From Staphylococcus argenteus (lineage in GTDB: Bacteria > Bacillota > Bacilli > Staphylococcales > Staphylococcaceae), in the NCBI RefSeq assembly GCF_000236925.1, contig NC_016941.1, positions 1 through 64,000 of the forward strand: DNA of 64,000 bases. The letters run 5' to 3'. Position numbers and translations under genes: made by a program. Of this stretch, positions 36,297 through 48,060 are shown piece after piece; position 1 is the first letter of the stretch, and every line of letters starts with the position of its first letter. A model generated the notes under the pieces. The model saw nothing but the letters and a program-made list of their open reading frames with translations. It did no database searches and had not been told where the DNA came from.

Positions 36297-37086
36297 GGTT
36301 CTGTTGCAAAGTAAAAAAATATAGCTAACCACTAATTTATCATGTCAGTGTTCGCTTAACTTGCTAGCATGATGCTAATTTCGTGGCATGGCGAAAATCC
36401 GTAGATCTGAAGAGACCTGCGGTTCTTTTTATATAGAGCGTAAATACATTCAATACCTTTTAAAGTATTCTTTGCTGTATTGATACTTTGATACCTTGTC
36501 TTTCTTACTTTAATATGACGGTGATCTTGCTCAATGAGGTTATTCAGATATTTCGATGTACAATGACAGTCAGGTTTAAGTTTAAAAGCTTTAATTACTT
36601 TAGCCATTGCTACCTTCGTTGAAGGTGCCTGATCTGTAATTACCTTTTGAGGTTTACCAAATTGTTTAATGAGACGTTTGATAAACGCATATGCTGAATG
36701 ATTATCTCGTTGCTTACGCAACCAAATATCTAATGTATGTCCCTCTGCATCAATGGCACGATATAAATAGCTCCATTTTCCTTTTATTTTGATGTACGTC
36801 TCATCAATACGCCATTTGTAATAAGCTTTTTTATGCTTTTTCTTCCAAATTTGATACAAAATTGGGGCATATTCTTGAACCCAACGGTAGACCGTTGAAT
36901 GATGAACGTTTACACCACGTTCCCTTAATATTTCAGATATATCACGATAACTCAATGTATATCTTAGATAGTAGCCAACGGCTACAGTGATAACATCCTT
37001 GTTAAATTGTTTATATCTGAAATAGTTCATACAGAAGACTCCTTTTTGTTAAAATTATACTATAAATTCAACTTTGCAACAGAACC
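36297..37086. mobile_element. IS431 (IS6 family, IS257-like)
   Basis: The element is exactly 790 bp, bounded by GGTTCTGTTGCAAAGT and its inverse ACTTTGCAACAGAACC. The flanking 8 bp on the two sides do not match, so there is no target duplication. This suggests deletion or recombination next to the element rather than simple insertion. It is the IS431 copy that normally borders the mec complex. Confidence 0.97.
36356..37030 (-). CDS. tnp: IS431 transposase
   Basis: The 224-residue IS6-family DDE transposase has an N-terminal helix-turn-helix (YRDISEILRERGVNVHHSTVYRWV) and a catalytic core with DETYIKIKGKW, VITDQAPS and the final glutamate in NLIEQDHR. The length and the ends of the element are intact, so it should be active. 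Confidence 0.97.
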   Translation of the reverse strand: MNYFRYKQFNKDVITVAVGYYLRYTLSYRDISEILRERGVNVHHSTVYRWVQEYAPILYQIWKKKHKKAYYKWRIDETYIKIKGKWSYLYRAIDAEGHTLDIWLRKQRDNHSAYAFIKRLIKQFGKPQKVITDQAPSTKVAMAKVIKAFKLKPDCHCTSKYLNNLIEQDHRHIKVRKTRYQSINTAKNTLKGIECIYALYKKNRRSLQIYGFSPCHEISIMLAS

Positions 37087-37092
37087 GTATTA

Positions 37093-37455
37093 TGGAATAG
37101 AGATGTTGGTAACATTTATACAGGATCATTATACTTAAGTTTAATTTCGTTATTACAGAACCACACATTCCAACCAGAAGAGAAAGTATGTCTATTTAGT
37201 TATGGTTCAGGAGCAGTAGGAGAAATCTTTAGTGGTTCAATCGTTAAAGGATATGACAAAGCATTAGATAAAGAGAAACACTTAAATATGCTAGAATCTA
37301 GAGAGCAATTATCAGTCGAAGAATACGAAACATTCTTTAACAGATTTGATAATCAAGAATTTGATTTCGAACGTGAATTGACACAAGATCCATATTCAAA
37401 AGTATACTTATACAGTATAGAAGACCATATCAGAACATATAAGATAGAGAAATAA
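37093..37455 (+). pseudogene. mvaS: 3' remnant of HMG-CoA synthase (mvaS)
   Basis: The open frame after IS431 reads as the last 120 residues of hydroxymethylglutaryl-CoA synthase, including RDVGNIYTGSLYLSL and FSYGSGAVGEIFSG. The active-site half is missing. This fragment is a standard part of staphylococcal mec complexes and is not functional. Confidence 0.93.
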
Positions 37456-37506
37456 ACTAGTGGCCGATTGTGCTTGATGAGCTTGGGACATAAATCCTAA
37501 CTCGAA

Positions 37507-37568
37507 ATAAATAAGCATATCACTAAACTGATTTTTTAAAGTTTACAGTGATATGCTTATTTTTTTAT
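37507..37568. terminator. Hairpin terminator after the mvaS remnant
   Basis: The arms AATAAGCATATCACT and AGTGATATGCTTATT are followed by TTTTTA. The GCTTGGGACATAAA motif just before it recurs at about 38,151. Confidence 0.75.
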
Positions 37569-37729
37569 CTTACGATTTTGTACGTGCATGCTTGCCTAGG
37601 GGTATGGCTCGAGCCATTAGTCTCTCGCACATACTATTCCCTCAGGCGTCAGCACTTACAAAATCGGTTGTAATTTTCATTTTTATACGCATTCTTACTG
37701 AGATTATACTAATAAGAGGAATAGTAAAA

Positions 37730-38129
37730 GCAATTCTAAGTAAAATTGCAGATAAGAGGTTTGTTAAAAGCAGTTCTAAGTAAAATTGCAGATAAGAGGT
37801 TTGTTAAAAGCAGTTCTCAGTAAAATTACAGATAAGAGGTACGTTAAAAGCAGTTCTAAGTAAAATTGCAGATAAGAGGTTTGTTAAAAGCAGTTCTAAG
37901 TAAAATTGCAGATAAGAGGTACGTTAAAAGCAATTCCATGCAAAATTGCTGATAAGGGGTAAGTTAAAAGCAGTTCTCAGTAAAATTGCAGATAAGAGGT
38001 ACGTTAAAAGCAGTTCTAGGCAAAATTGCAGATAAGAGGTGCGTTAAAAGCAGTTCTCAGTAAAATTGCTGATAAGGGGTAAGTTAAAAGCAATCCTAAG
38101 TAAAATTGCAGATAAGGGGTACAGAAAAA
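37730..38129. repeat. dru direct-repeat array (10 x 40 bp)
   Basis: Ten imperfect 40-bp units start every 40 bases from 37730, each beginning GCARTTCTAAG or a variant and containing AAAATTGCAGATAAGAGG. The last unit diverges at its end. This is the mec-associated dru region used for strain typing. An open frame that runs into it (from 37553) has no ribosome site and is not a gene. Confidence 0.95.
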
Positions 38130-38331
38130 CTAGACTTGATTACAAAATGGAGCTTGGGACATAAATGATTTTTTAAAAATGAGATGAGACGTAGATTAAC
38201 TCCATAATCAATACGAATCTATCGACTTCTTTATTTATGATATTCATCTCTTTTTAATGGAAATAAAAGTGCGATTAATGTGATAATACAGTTACGTTAA
38301 TTAAAAAAATAAAAATGCAAGGAGAGGTAAT

Positions 38332-39075
38332 ATGCTAACTGTATATGGACATAGAGGATTACCTAGTAAAGCTCCGGAAAATACAATTGCATCATTTAAA
38401 GCTGCTTCAGAAGTAGAAGGTATAAACTGGTTGGAGTTAGATGTTGCAATTACAAAAGATGAACAACTGATTATCATTCATGATGATTATTTAGAACGGA
38501 CTACAAATATGTCCGGGGAAATAACTGAATTGAATTATGATGAAATTAAAGATGCTTCTGCAGGATCTTGGTTTGGTGAAAAATTCAAAGATGAACATTT
38601 GCCAACTTTCGATGATGTAGTAAAAATAGCAAATGAATATAATATGAATTTAAATGTAGAATTAAAAGGTATTACTGGACCGAATGGACTAGCACTTTCT
38701 AAAAGTATGGTTAAGCAAGTGGAAGAACAATTAACAAACTTAAATCAGAATCAAGAAGTGCTCATTTCAAGCTTTAATGTTGTGCTTGTTAAACTTGCAG
38801 AAGAAATCATGCCACAATATAACAGAGCAGTTATATTCCATACAACTTCGTTTCGTGAAGACTGGAGAACACTTTTAGATTACTGTAATGCTAAAATAGT
38901 AAACACTGAAGATGCCAAACTTACTAAAGCAAAAGTAAAAATGGTAAAAGAAGCGGGTTATGAATTGAACGTATGGACTGTAAACAAACCAGCACGTGCA
39001 AACCAACTTGCTAATTGGGGAGTTGATGGTATCTTTACAGACAATGCAGATAAAATGGTGCATTTGTCTCAATAG
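38332..39075 (+). CDS. ugpQ: Glycerophosphoryl diester phosphodiesterase
   Basis: The 247-residue protein hydrolyses glycerophosphodiesters to glycerol-3-phosphate. The family signature GHRGLPSKAPENTIASF is at the N-terminus and the catalytic HDDYLERTTN follows near residue 45. It has no signal peptide. A strong AAGGAGAGG precedes the ATG. It is a constant passenger of the mec complex with no proven part in resistance. Confidence 0.95.
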   Translation: MLTVYGHRGLPSKAPENTIASFKAASEVEGINWLELDVAITKDEQLIIIHDDYLERTTNMSGEITELNYDEIKDASAGSWFGEKFKDEHLPTFDDVVKIANEYNMNLNVELKGITGPNGLALSKSMVKQVEEQLTNLNQNQEVLISSFNVVLVKLAEEIMPQYNRAVIFHTTSFREDWRTLLDYCNAKIVNTEDAKLTKAKVKMVKEAGYELNVWTVNKPARANQLANWGVDGIFTDNADKMVHLSQ

Positions 39076-39171
39076 AAAGTTAGAGGTGAGTCTTACGTTT
39101 CAGTGACGGTAGACTTACCTTTAACATGTTACATACTAAAAAATTAATTTGAATAAGAAAGAGAGACATAT

Positions 39172-39600
39172 ATGAAATACGATGATTTTATAGTAGGAGA
39201 AACATTCAAAACAAAAAGCCTTCATATTACAGAAGAAGAAATTATCCAATTTGCAACAACTTTTGATCCTCAATATATGCATATAGATAAAGAAAAAGCA
39301 GAACAAAGTAGATTTAAAGGTATCATTGCATCTGGCATGCATACACTTTCAATATCATTTAAATTATGGGTAGAAGAAGGTAAATACGGAGAAGAAGTTG
39401 TAGCAGGAACACAAATGAATAACGTTAAATTTATTAAACCTGTATACCCAGGTAATACATTGTACGTTATCGCTGAAATTACAAATAAGAAATCCATAAA
39501 AAAAGAAAATGGACTCGTTACAGTGTCACTTTCAACATACAATGAAAATGAAGAAATTGTATTTAAGGGAGAAGTAACAGCACTTATTAATAATTCATAA
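39172..39600 (+). CDS. maoC: MaoC-like dehydratase domain protein
   Basis: This is a 142-residue hot-dog-fold protein. The hydratase-like motif FATTFDPQYMHID with a nearby GIIASGMHT segment identifies the MaoC/R-hydratase family, which acts on acyl-CoA substrates. Its true substrate is not known. It follows ugpQ at about 96 bases and converges with mecA across a shared terminator. Confidence 0.9.
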   Translation: MKYDDFIVGETFKTKSLHITEEEIIQFATTFDPQYMHIDKEKAEQSRFKGIIASGMHTLSISFKLWVEEGKYGEEVVAGTQMNNVKFIKPVYPGNTLYVIAEITNKKSIKKENGLVTVSLSTYNENEEIVFKGEVTALINNS

Positions 39601-39601
39601 T

Positions 39602-39645
39602 AAAACAGTGAAGCAACCATCGTTACGGATTGCTTCACTGTTTTG
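39602..39645. terminator. Bidirectional terminator between maoC and mecA
   Basis: The perfect arms AAAACAGTGAAGCAA and TTGCTTCACTGTTTT have A and T runs on the outer sides, so the hairpin works for both convergent genes. Confidence 0.9.
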
Positions 39646-41673
<2,028 letters not shown>

Positions 41674-41674
41674 C

Positions 41675-41700
41675 TACATTTGTAGTATATTACAAATGTA
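41675..41700. promoter_or_regulatory. MecI/BlaI operator of mecA-mecR1
   Basis: A 26-bp palindrome, TACATTTGTA then GTATAT then TACAAATGTA, lies between the divergent mecA and mecR1 starts. It is the known binding site of the repressors MecI and BlaI. Confidence 0.95.
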
Positions 41701-41751
41701 GTATTTATGTCAAAATAATGTTATAATTTTTGTGATATGGAGGTGTAGAAG

Positions 41752-42738
41752 GTGTTATCATCTTTTTTAATGTTAAGTATAATCAGTTCATTGCTCACGA
41801 TATGTGTAATTTTTTTAGTGAGAATGCTCTATATAAAATATACTCAAAATATTATGTCACATAAGATTTGGTTATTAGTGCTCGTCTCCACGTTAATTCC
41901 ATTAATACCATTTTACAAAATATCGAATTTTACATTTTCAAAAGATATGATGAATCGAAATGTATCTGACACGACTTCTTCGGTTAGTCATATGTTAGAT
42001 GGTCAACAATCATCTGTTACGAAAGACTTAGCAATTAATGTTAATCAGTTTGAGACCTCAAATATAACGTATATGATTCTTTTGATATGGGTATTTGGTA
42101 GTTTGTTGTGCTTATTTTATATGATTAAGGCATTCCGACAAATTGATGTTATTAAAAGTTCGTCATTGGAATCGTCATATCTTAATGAACGACTTAAAGT
42201 ATGTCAAAGTAAGATGCAGTTCTACAAAAAGCATATAACAATTAGTTATAGTTCAAACATTGATAATCCGATGGTATTTGGTTTAGTGAAATCCCAAATT
42301 GTACTACCAACTGTCGTAGTCGAAACCATGAATGACAAAGAAATTGAATATATTATTCTACATGAACTATCACATGTGAAAAGTCATGACTTAATATTCA
42401 ACCAGCTTTATGTTGTTTTTAAAATGATATTCTGGTTTAATCCTGCACTATATATAAGTAAAACAATGATGGACAATGACTGTGAAAAAGTATGTGATAG
42501 AAACGTTTTAAAAATTTTGAATCGCCATGAACATATACGTTATGGTGAATCGATATTAAAATGCTCTATTTTAAAATCTCAGCACATAAATAATGTGGCA
42601 GCACAATATTTACTAGGTTTTAATTCAAATATTAAAGAACGTGTTAAGTATATTGCACTTTATGATTCAATGCCTAAACCTAATCGAAACAAGCGTATTG
42701 TTGCGTATATTGTATGTAGTATATCGAGCTTCACATGA
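41752..42738 (+). pseudogene. mecR1: Truncated mecR1 (membrane domain only)
   Basis: The gene starts at GTG 41752 after GGAGGTG and matches the MecR1 sensor: four membrane segments and the zinc-protease motif [10 protein letters not shown] near residue 205. The normal sequence stops at IVCSIS near 42,728, where unrelated DNA supplies three residues and a TGA. The extracellular beta-lactam-sensing domain is lost. mecI is absent. This is the class B mec complex. Confidence 0.95.
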
Positions 42739-42970
42739 AACAGCTAAAGAAGCTTTGGGCGATAAAGAGTTAAGAGCCATTGCACATGAGTTAACTAAAA
42801 CAGTTAAGGATAACATGAGTGTTGATTGGTCTAAACGAGACAGTGCTAAAGCTAAAATGAGAGTTCAAGTTAGACGCCTATTAAAGAAATATGGCTATCC
42901 ACCAGATCTTCAAAAAATGGCTGTGGAACAAGTTGTAGAGCAAGCAGAATTAATGGCAAGTCAGCAATAA
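42729..42970 (+). pseudogene. hsdR: C-terminal tail of a type I restriction HsdR
   Basis: Right at the mecR1 break the plus strand reads in one frame as about 80 residues of HsdR C-terminus, including VDWSKRDSAKAKMRVQVRR and LKKYGYPPD, then a stop. These motifs are typical of the HsdR DUF3387 end. There is no start codon of its own in register with a ribosome site. It shows that the DNA joined to mecR1 came from a restriction locus. Confidence 0.8.
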
Positions 42971-44619
42971 AAAAATAAATCATAATGAGTCCGGGACATA
43001 AAGTTCTTGGATAAGTGAAAAAAGACAATTTCTATTGAAATAATATAGAAATTGTCTTTTTTATAAATTTTTTGATTATTTTCAGCTCGTTGAGCTACTA
43101 CTTTTCTTATATTAAGTGCCATTAATACAAAACCAAGTTCTCTTTTGACTTTATTGAGTCCTCGGACAGACATCCGAGTGAAACCCAAAATAGCCTTCAT
43201 AAATCCAAAAACAGGTTCCACATCAATTTTTCTTTGACTGTAGATATTTTTTGTTTCTGGTTCTGAAAGCTTTTTGTTAATTTGGGATTTAAAATATTCC
43301 CAGTTATAATTCTTCATTATTTTTTTGTTTGTTTTTGAATTGAAGTTCATACATTGATTTTTCAGAGGACATTCTGAACAATCATCACATTCATATAATT
43401 TGAAGTCTCGCTTATAACCATACTTATCATGACGATAGGCATATCTTTTAAAACCTAGCCGTTTATTATTCGGACAAATGAATTCGTCATTAATTTCGTC
43501 ATAGTTCCAATTTTGAGTATTAAAGATGTCACTTTTATATTTTTTAGTTTTATCTTTTATAAACATTCCATATGTTATGAGTGGCGTTCGATTAAAGTCA
43601 TCTATAATTGCCTTATAATTTGATTCACTACCATAACCTGCATCAGCTACAATATATTCAGGTAAATGACCGTAGGTCTCTTGAATTGAATTTAAAAATG
43701 GAATCATCGTTCTAGTATCCGTTGGATTTTGATACACATTATAAGATAAAACAAATTGGGAATTTGTTGCTATTTGTAAATTATACCCTGGCTTAAGTTG
43801 TCCATTTTTCATGTGATCTTCTTTCATTCTCATAAATGTCGCATCATAATCTGTCTTAGAATAACTATTTCTATCCTTTAAAATAGATTTTTGAAATTCG
43901 TATCGATACTTTCGCTCAAAATAATCATTGATTTGCTTTTTGTATTTTTTGATTTTAGTTCTTTTGAGACGTATTTGTTTTCTTGTTTTAGTACATTTTT
44001 CATTGTTGATATGTTGGTTTAAATCTTCGATTTCTTTATCTAAGTGACTACCAATCAAATCTATTTCTTCTTTTGTTAATTCATTATCATGATCTTCTTT
44101 AATTTCCGGTATGATTTTATTGGTTACCAATTCATGGTAGAGGGCTTTAGAATCCTCATTCATCTTTGATTCATGGTTTTGAATACTCTTTTTCCATACA
44201 AATGTATATCGATTGGCATTTGCTTCAATTTTTGTACCATCAATAAAAATAGCTTTATCATCTATAAGATTTTGTTTTACACACTGACTGTAAAATTGAA
44301 TAAATAAAGATTCTAATAAAGCATCTACTTTTGGATTTACTCTAAATTGATTAATTGTTTTATAAGAAGGTTTTTGATTTTGTGATAGCCACATCATTCG
44401 GATGCTATCATTAAGCATTTTTTCTATTTTACGACCTGAGAATACAGATTGTGTGTAGGCATATAGAATCACTTTTAACATCATTTTAGGATGGTACGAA
44501 GTTGCACCACGGTGATGTCTGAATTCGTCGAATTCATTGTCAGGAATTGTTTCAACAATATCATTTACAGTAAAACGATGTTGATTTGTTTTGTTTCCAT
44601 ATTGACCTCCATGTATTTG
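42961..44619 (-). mobile_element. 5'-truncated IS1272 with transposase
   Basis: The element's 3' end is near 42,990 (GGGACATAAAGTTCTTGG). Its transposase frame runs on the minus strand from 44,619 without a proper start: the reading frame is open right up to the stop codon of the DUF1643 gene, so the IS is cut at its left end. The longest piece from an internal ATG is 507 residues and shows the IS1182-family core (VVFIDGTKIEAN-like FIDGTKIEANANRYTF, VADAGYGSESN, EPVFGFMKAILGF). This truncated IS1272 defines class B mec. It is not expected to transpose by itself. Confidence 0.92.
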
Positions 44620-45135
44620 CTATGATTTCAAAATCCATTTTTGACGTGCCTTAGGGTTGAGTGGATGCATAATTTCATTTGTTACTGGATTGATGAGCTT
44701 TTTTACTTTCTTTTTATGAGGTTTTAACATTTCCATCACTTGTTCGACACGGTCGATAACAACTGGTCGCTTCGCATAGGCACCATAAGCAAGAATCACT
44801 GTGTCACTTTCACTAATCGCTTTCATCAAATGAATATCAGTGTGCTCATCGTATGGATTTTTGATATGTTTGAGGTTTTCGGGTGTTCTAATATTAGAGA
44901 ATAGATTTACAAGATATACAGCACCGTATCGTTCTGAATTGGCTAATTGGTTGAGGATAAGAACAGTTGTGAGATCGAGTGATAATACACCGTCTAAATG
45001 AGGATACATCGTTATCACTGTGCATGCAGCTTTCTTTTCATCCCATGTTTTCTTGAGTAAATAGCGGTGCTGTTCATCATCGCTAAATATGGCTTCTGTG
45101 TGTATCGTACTTTTGATTGTATTCATCATCGTCAC
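44620..45135 (-). CDS. DUF1643 family SCC core protein
   Basis: This 171-residue protein belongs to the DUF1643 family, found in nearly all SCC elements next to ccr. Conserved stretches include CTVITMYPHLDGVLSLDLTT and LVNLFSNIRTPENL. The function is unknown; DUF1643 proteins resemble small nucleotide-binding folds but I see no catalytic motif. The stop codon directly touches the cut end of IS1272. It follows DUF960 by 5 bases, in one operon with the SAUGI-like gene. Confidence 0.85.
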   Translation of the reverse strand: MTMMNTIKSTIHTEAIFSDDEQHRYLLKKTWDEKKAACTVITMYPHLDGVLSLDLTTVLILNQLANSERYGAVYLVNLFSNIRTPENLKHIKNPYDEHTDIHLMKAISESDTVILAYGAYAKRPVVIDRVEQVMEMLKPHKKKVKKLINPVTNEIMHPLNPKARQKWILKS

Positions 45136-45140
45136 TTCCT

Positions 45141-45452
45141 TTAGTATTCTTCTGGTAAAAGCATCACATAATAAAAAGCGTCCACGTCATCTTCACGAAT
45201 GACGTAGACTTTCTTAGGTAATGCATTTTGATTTTTTTCATAGTTTGTATAGTGATATTCCAATTTGTATGTGGGTTGTTCTTGTTCATGTGTGATTGAG
45301 AGTATATTCTCATCTTCTTGTAATTTAAAAATGTGTAGGTAATCTGTATGAGGCTGGTTATCTTTTTTTTCTACCATGTGCCAAAGTAAGATTTGAAGGT
45401 CTAGTGGAATACTTTCATTAATTCCTCTTGTGATGTATCGATTGATTTTCAT
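45141..45452 (-). CDS. DUF960 family SCC core protein
   Basis: The 103-residue protein matches the DUF960 family (starts KINRYITRGI, then PLDLQILLWHMVE). It is conserved in SCC elements and some phages and plasmids, with no established role. GGAAGGGAGG precedes the ATG. It lies one base after the tiny ORF and is in the same unit as SAUGI and DUF1643. Confidence 0.85.
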   Translation of the reverse strand: MKINRYITRGINESIPLDLQILLWHMVEKKDNQPHTDYLHIFKLQEDENILSITHEQEQPTYKLEYHYTNYEKNQNALPKKVYVIREDDVDAFYYVMLLPEEY

Positions 45453-45453
45453 G

Positions 45454-45546
45454 CTATTTCCCTCCCTTCTGCTTTTCTTTCATGATGTCGATGATTTCGT
45501 TGATAACTGTGACGGATAATTGAGCAACTATGATCCAATTATTCAT
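45454..45546 (-). CDS. Tiny conserved-looking ORF overlapping the SAUGI-like gene
   Basis: A 30-codon frame begins at the ATG that overlaps the stop region of the upstream gene and ends one base before the DUF960 start. The peptide is a hydrophobic N-terminal helix (NNWIIVAQLSVTVINEII) followed by a basic tail (KEKQKGGK). Its tight packing and AGGTC(A)GGA site support translation. It may be a membrane micropeptide or a coupling device. Confidence 0.55.
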   Translation of the reverse strand: MNNWIIVAQLSVTVINEIIDIMKEKQKGGK

Positions 45547-45889
45547 GGTCCTGACCTCCTTGTTTTAGTAAATGACGTTCATCAATAATGATATTTTGAG
45601 TATCTGTAAGGTACAGAAAGTCCATGTCAAAATGGTCTAAGTATCCGACACTGATGAGTTGGTTATTGGCATACATTAGAAATGGATAGATACTTAGCTC
45701 ATGTAGTTCATCATTATAGTAGGTATAAGTCTCGAGTGTGAGATGTACCAGTGGAGAATCATTAATAAAACGTTCCGGTAGAATATTTTCTGCTGCTTCC
45801 TCCAGCGCTTCACATTCCCAAGCTTCGTTATTAGATAGTTGGAATAGGTGGGTTATATATTGTTTGAGTTCTTGAGTGATGGTTTTCAT
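45539..45889 (-). CDS. Uracil-DNA glycosylase inhibitor (SAUGI-like)
   Basis: The 116-residue acidic protein resembles the SAUGI family, small DNA mimics that plug uracil-DNA glycosylase. The stretches TYTYYNDELHELSIYPFLMY and MDFLYL are what I recognise. SAUGI is carried by SCC elements, where it may protect uracil-containing or single-stranded DNA during transfer or replication; that purpose is inference. First gene of the four-gene SCC operon, with GGAGG before the ATG. Confidence 0.8.
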   Translation of the reverse strand: MKTITQELKQYITHLFQLSNNEAWECEALEEAAENILPERFINDSPLVHLTLETYTYYNDELHELSIYPFLMYANNQLISVGYLDHFDMDFLYLTDTQNIIIDERHLLKQGGQDHE

Positions 45890-46410
45890 ATTATTGCCTC
45901 CTAGATAGTGTAATAGTGATGTAGTTCATATACATCATTGAGATAATATATATTTGATTTGTCATTTATTACGAATCCCGGTGGGAATAAGAGAAAATTC
46001 CATATAAAAACCCGCTACAAACGTTGGTATGCCAAGGAAATCCTGAAATTCCGCCTATTTTGACAAACAATCAACTCATTATTTATAAGTATTGATGATA
46101 GGGTTGTGTCTCTGCTTCCTTATATATATTATTTATTTATAAAAAGTAACGGGATTTTGGGATTGTGCTTGCACAATCCTTCTGTTTCTTCGAATCTGCA
46201 AATCCCAATCATTTCCCGATAAAAAATCATTGTGGGATGTTCTTTAGCAATTTCAATATAAGCATTGTATAGTTATGAAAAAATTACGACAATAACTGTT
46301 TCATTAGATAAGTGTTATTGAAATTGATAAAGAGCAATTCTTGAAAATAGTTAGATAAAATAAGCGAAAGAATATAGTGAAAATTATTGTTATAACAATG
46401 ATTCTATTAG
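45890..46410. other. Hairpin-rich intergenic region downstream of ccrB
   Basis: There is no gene in this 521-bp stretch. It contains a perfect inverted repeat GGATTGTGCTTGCACAATCC near 46,163, nested in larger imperfect repeats (GGGATTTTGGGATT and AATCCCAATC near 46,150-46,215). Two further GGTGGGAA and CCCGCTAC segments lie near 45,980. It lies between the SCC operon and ccrAB and could carry the operon promoter and ccrAB terminator. Confidence 0.5.
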
Positions 46411-48039
46411 CTAAATAGTAAGATATAGTGTTTGGGGCAAAAATAAAGACGAAGTGCTGAGATGCACTTCGTCGAGTTGTTTATTATTGAAAAGTTGTTT
46501 AATGATTTCGTTATTAAGTTTGAGTGTGACATAGAATTGTTTTTTATGATTACCATCTTTTTTAATATCAATGCGATCAATCACTGATAGATACAATGCT
46601 TTGAGTCGAGATTTTTCTATGTGCTTAATATCATGAAAGATGTGTTGTAATAGTTTACTGATTTCTTTGGCATCAAATAAAGTCTTATCTTCATTTTGTT
46701 GATTTTTGAGTTGGTTGATTTGATTCGTAATGTCATTGAGTTGCTTTTCATATTTTTGAATACTTGGTCTGATTACTGATGTTAAGTCCGGATTATCCTC
46801 GATGGTTTTAATCAAGTTATTTATTTTGATTTGTACTTCATCATATTGTTGTTGCTTATAAGCAATATCGTGATGAAGTGCAGCGCCATCAACTTGATTT
46901 TCTTGATTGACGTGTGTTACTACGCGTTGAATGACTTTATCACTTTTGACTATTTCAAGTATTTGCTTCATCACATAATCTTCAATCACATCAGCTCTTA
47001 CACTGTTTGCCGAACATACTTTGGAACCCTTGTTCCGAAAATTACTACATGAATAGTAACGAATACGTTTCTTAGTCCCGTCTTTAAGAGTATTCGTGGT
47101 ATTGCTTGCTGCCATAGGTGCGCCACATTGGGGACAGTGAATAATGCCTGTAAGCAGATTCGTTCCTTTGCCATGGACTTGGGGTTTTTGACTGACTTGT
47201 TTCTTACGCATTTGTACTTTATCCCATAAATCTTGATTAATAATGGGGGAATGCTTACCTTCAGCTATCACTGGTTTATCATTCAGCCCTTTACGACGTT
47301 TTTCACTCCAATCTTTGTATTTCGCAAATTGAATTTTGCCGATATAGAAAGGGTTAGCTAAGATGTATGTGATTGAACTAATACTGAAAGGTTTCCCCTT
47401 TTTAGTGACATATCCTTTGTGATTCAATGCATTGGCAATTTTACGATAGCCATGTCCTTTGGCATAGCACTCGAATATATATTTTACAATATTAGCTTCA
47501 TGTTGGTTAATCATTAGCTCGTGTTTACTATCTGGTATTTTGTCATAACCTAGTGGTAAATTGCCTTGATAATAGCCTTCTTGGGCACGTCTCGTTTGAC
47601 CCATAAATACGTTCTCGACAATGTTATTACGTTCGAATTCTGAGAAACTCGCAAGTATCTGTAACATGAGTTTACCAGAAGAAGTATTGACTTCCATACG
47701 CTCTGACAAACTGAAAAATTCGACATTTTGTTTGTGTAAATCTTCGACAATTTTGAGAAGATCAGATGTATTACGAGCTAATCGGTTTGTTTTGTATACC
47801 ATAACACAGTCGATATTGCCTTCTTTTGCATCTTTCAACATACGTTGGAGCTCAGGTCTGTTCATAGATTTACCTGAAATACCACGGTCAGCGTATATAT
47901 CTTTAACTTCAAAATGATGGAAGTCACAGTATTCTTTGATTTGATTGATTTGTCCGTCGATACTATAACCTTCTGTGCTTTGCATTTCTGTTGATACACG
48001 TACATAGATACCGACACGTTTTGTTTTAAGTTGTTGCAT
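46411..48039 (-). CDS. ccrB: Cassette chromosome recombinase CcrB
   Basis: CcrB is a large serine recombinase that, with CcrA, cuts and joins SCC att sites. The 542-residue protein has the N-terminal resolvase domain with catalytic serine in YVRVSTEMQ, the DRGISGKSM motif, a recombinase domain, a zinc-ribbon with CPQCGAPM, and a coiled-coil C-terminal part. I chose ATG 48039, 7 bases after AAAGGATG. Its frame follows the ccrA stop closely. Length fits ccrB2 or ccrB4; allotype not resolved by eye. Confidence 0.95.
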   Translation of the reverse strand: MQQLKTKRVGIYVRVSTEMQSTEGYSIDGQINQIKEYCDFHHFEVKDIYADRGISGKSMNRPELQRMLKDAKEGNIDCVMVYKTNRLARNTSDLLKIVEDLHKQNVEFFSLSERMEVNTSSGKLMLQILASFSEFERNNIVENVFMGQTRRAQEGYYQGNLPLGYDKIPDSKHELMINQHEANIVKYIFECYAKGHGYRKIANALNHKGYVTKKGKPFSISSITYILANPFYIGKIQFAKYKDWSEKRRKGLNDKPVIAEGKHSPIINQDLWDKVQMRKKQVSQKPQVHGKGTNLLTGIIHCPQCGAPMAASNTTNTLKDGTKKRIRYYSCSNFRNKGSKVCSANSVRADVIEDYVMKQILEIVKSDKVIQRVVTHVNQENQVDGAALHHDIAYKQQQYDEVQIKINNLIKTIEDNPDLTSVIRPSIQKYEKQLNDITNQINQLKNQQNEDKTLFDAKEISKLLQHIFHDIKHIEKSRLKALYLSVIDRIDIKKDGNHKKQFYVTLKLNNEIIKQLFNNKQLDEVHLSTSSLFLPQTLYLTI

Positions 48040-48060
48040 TATGTTACATCCTTTCTTCAT

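Noticed and set aside
37553..37783. 76-codon open frame running into the dru repeats
   Set aside because: No ribosome site, begins inside a terminator and ends in repeat units.
42961..44484. Intact IS1272 transposase
   Set aside because: The open frame extends upstream to the stop codon of the neighbouring gene without a start, so the element lacks its 5' end.
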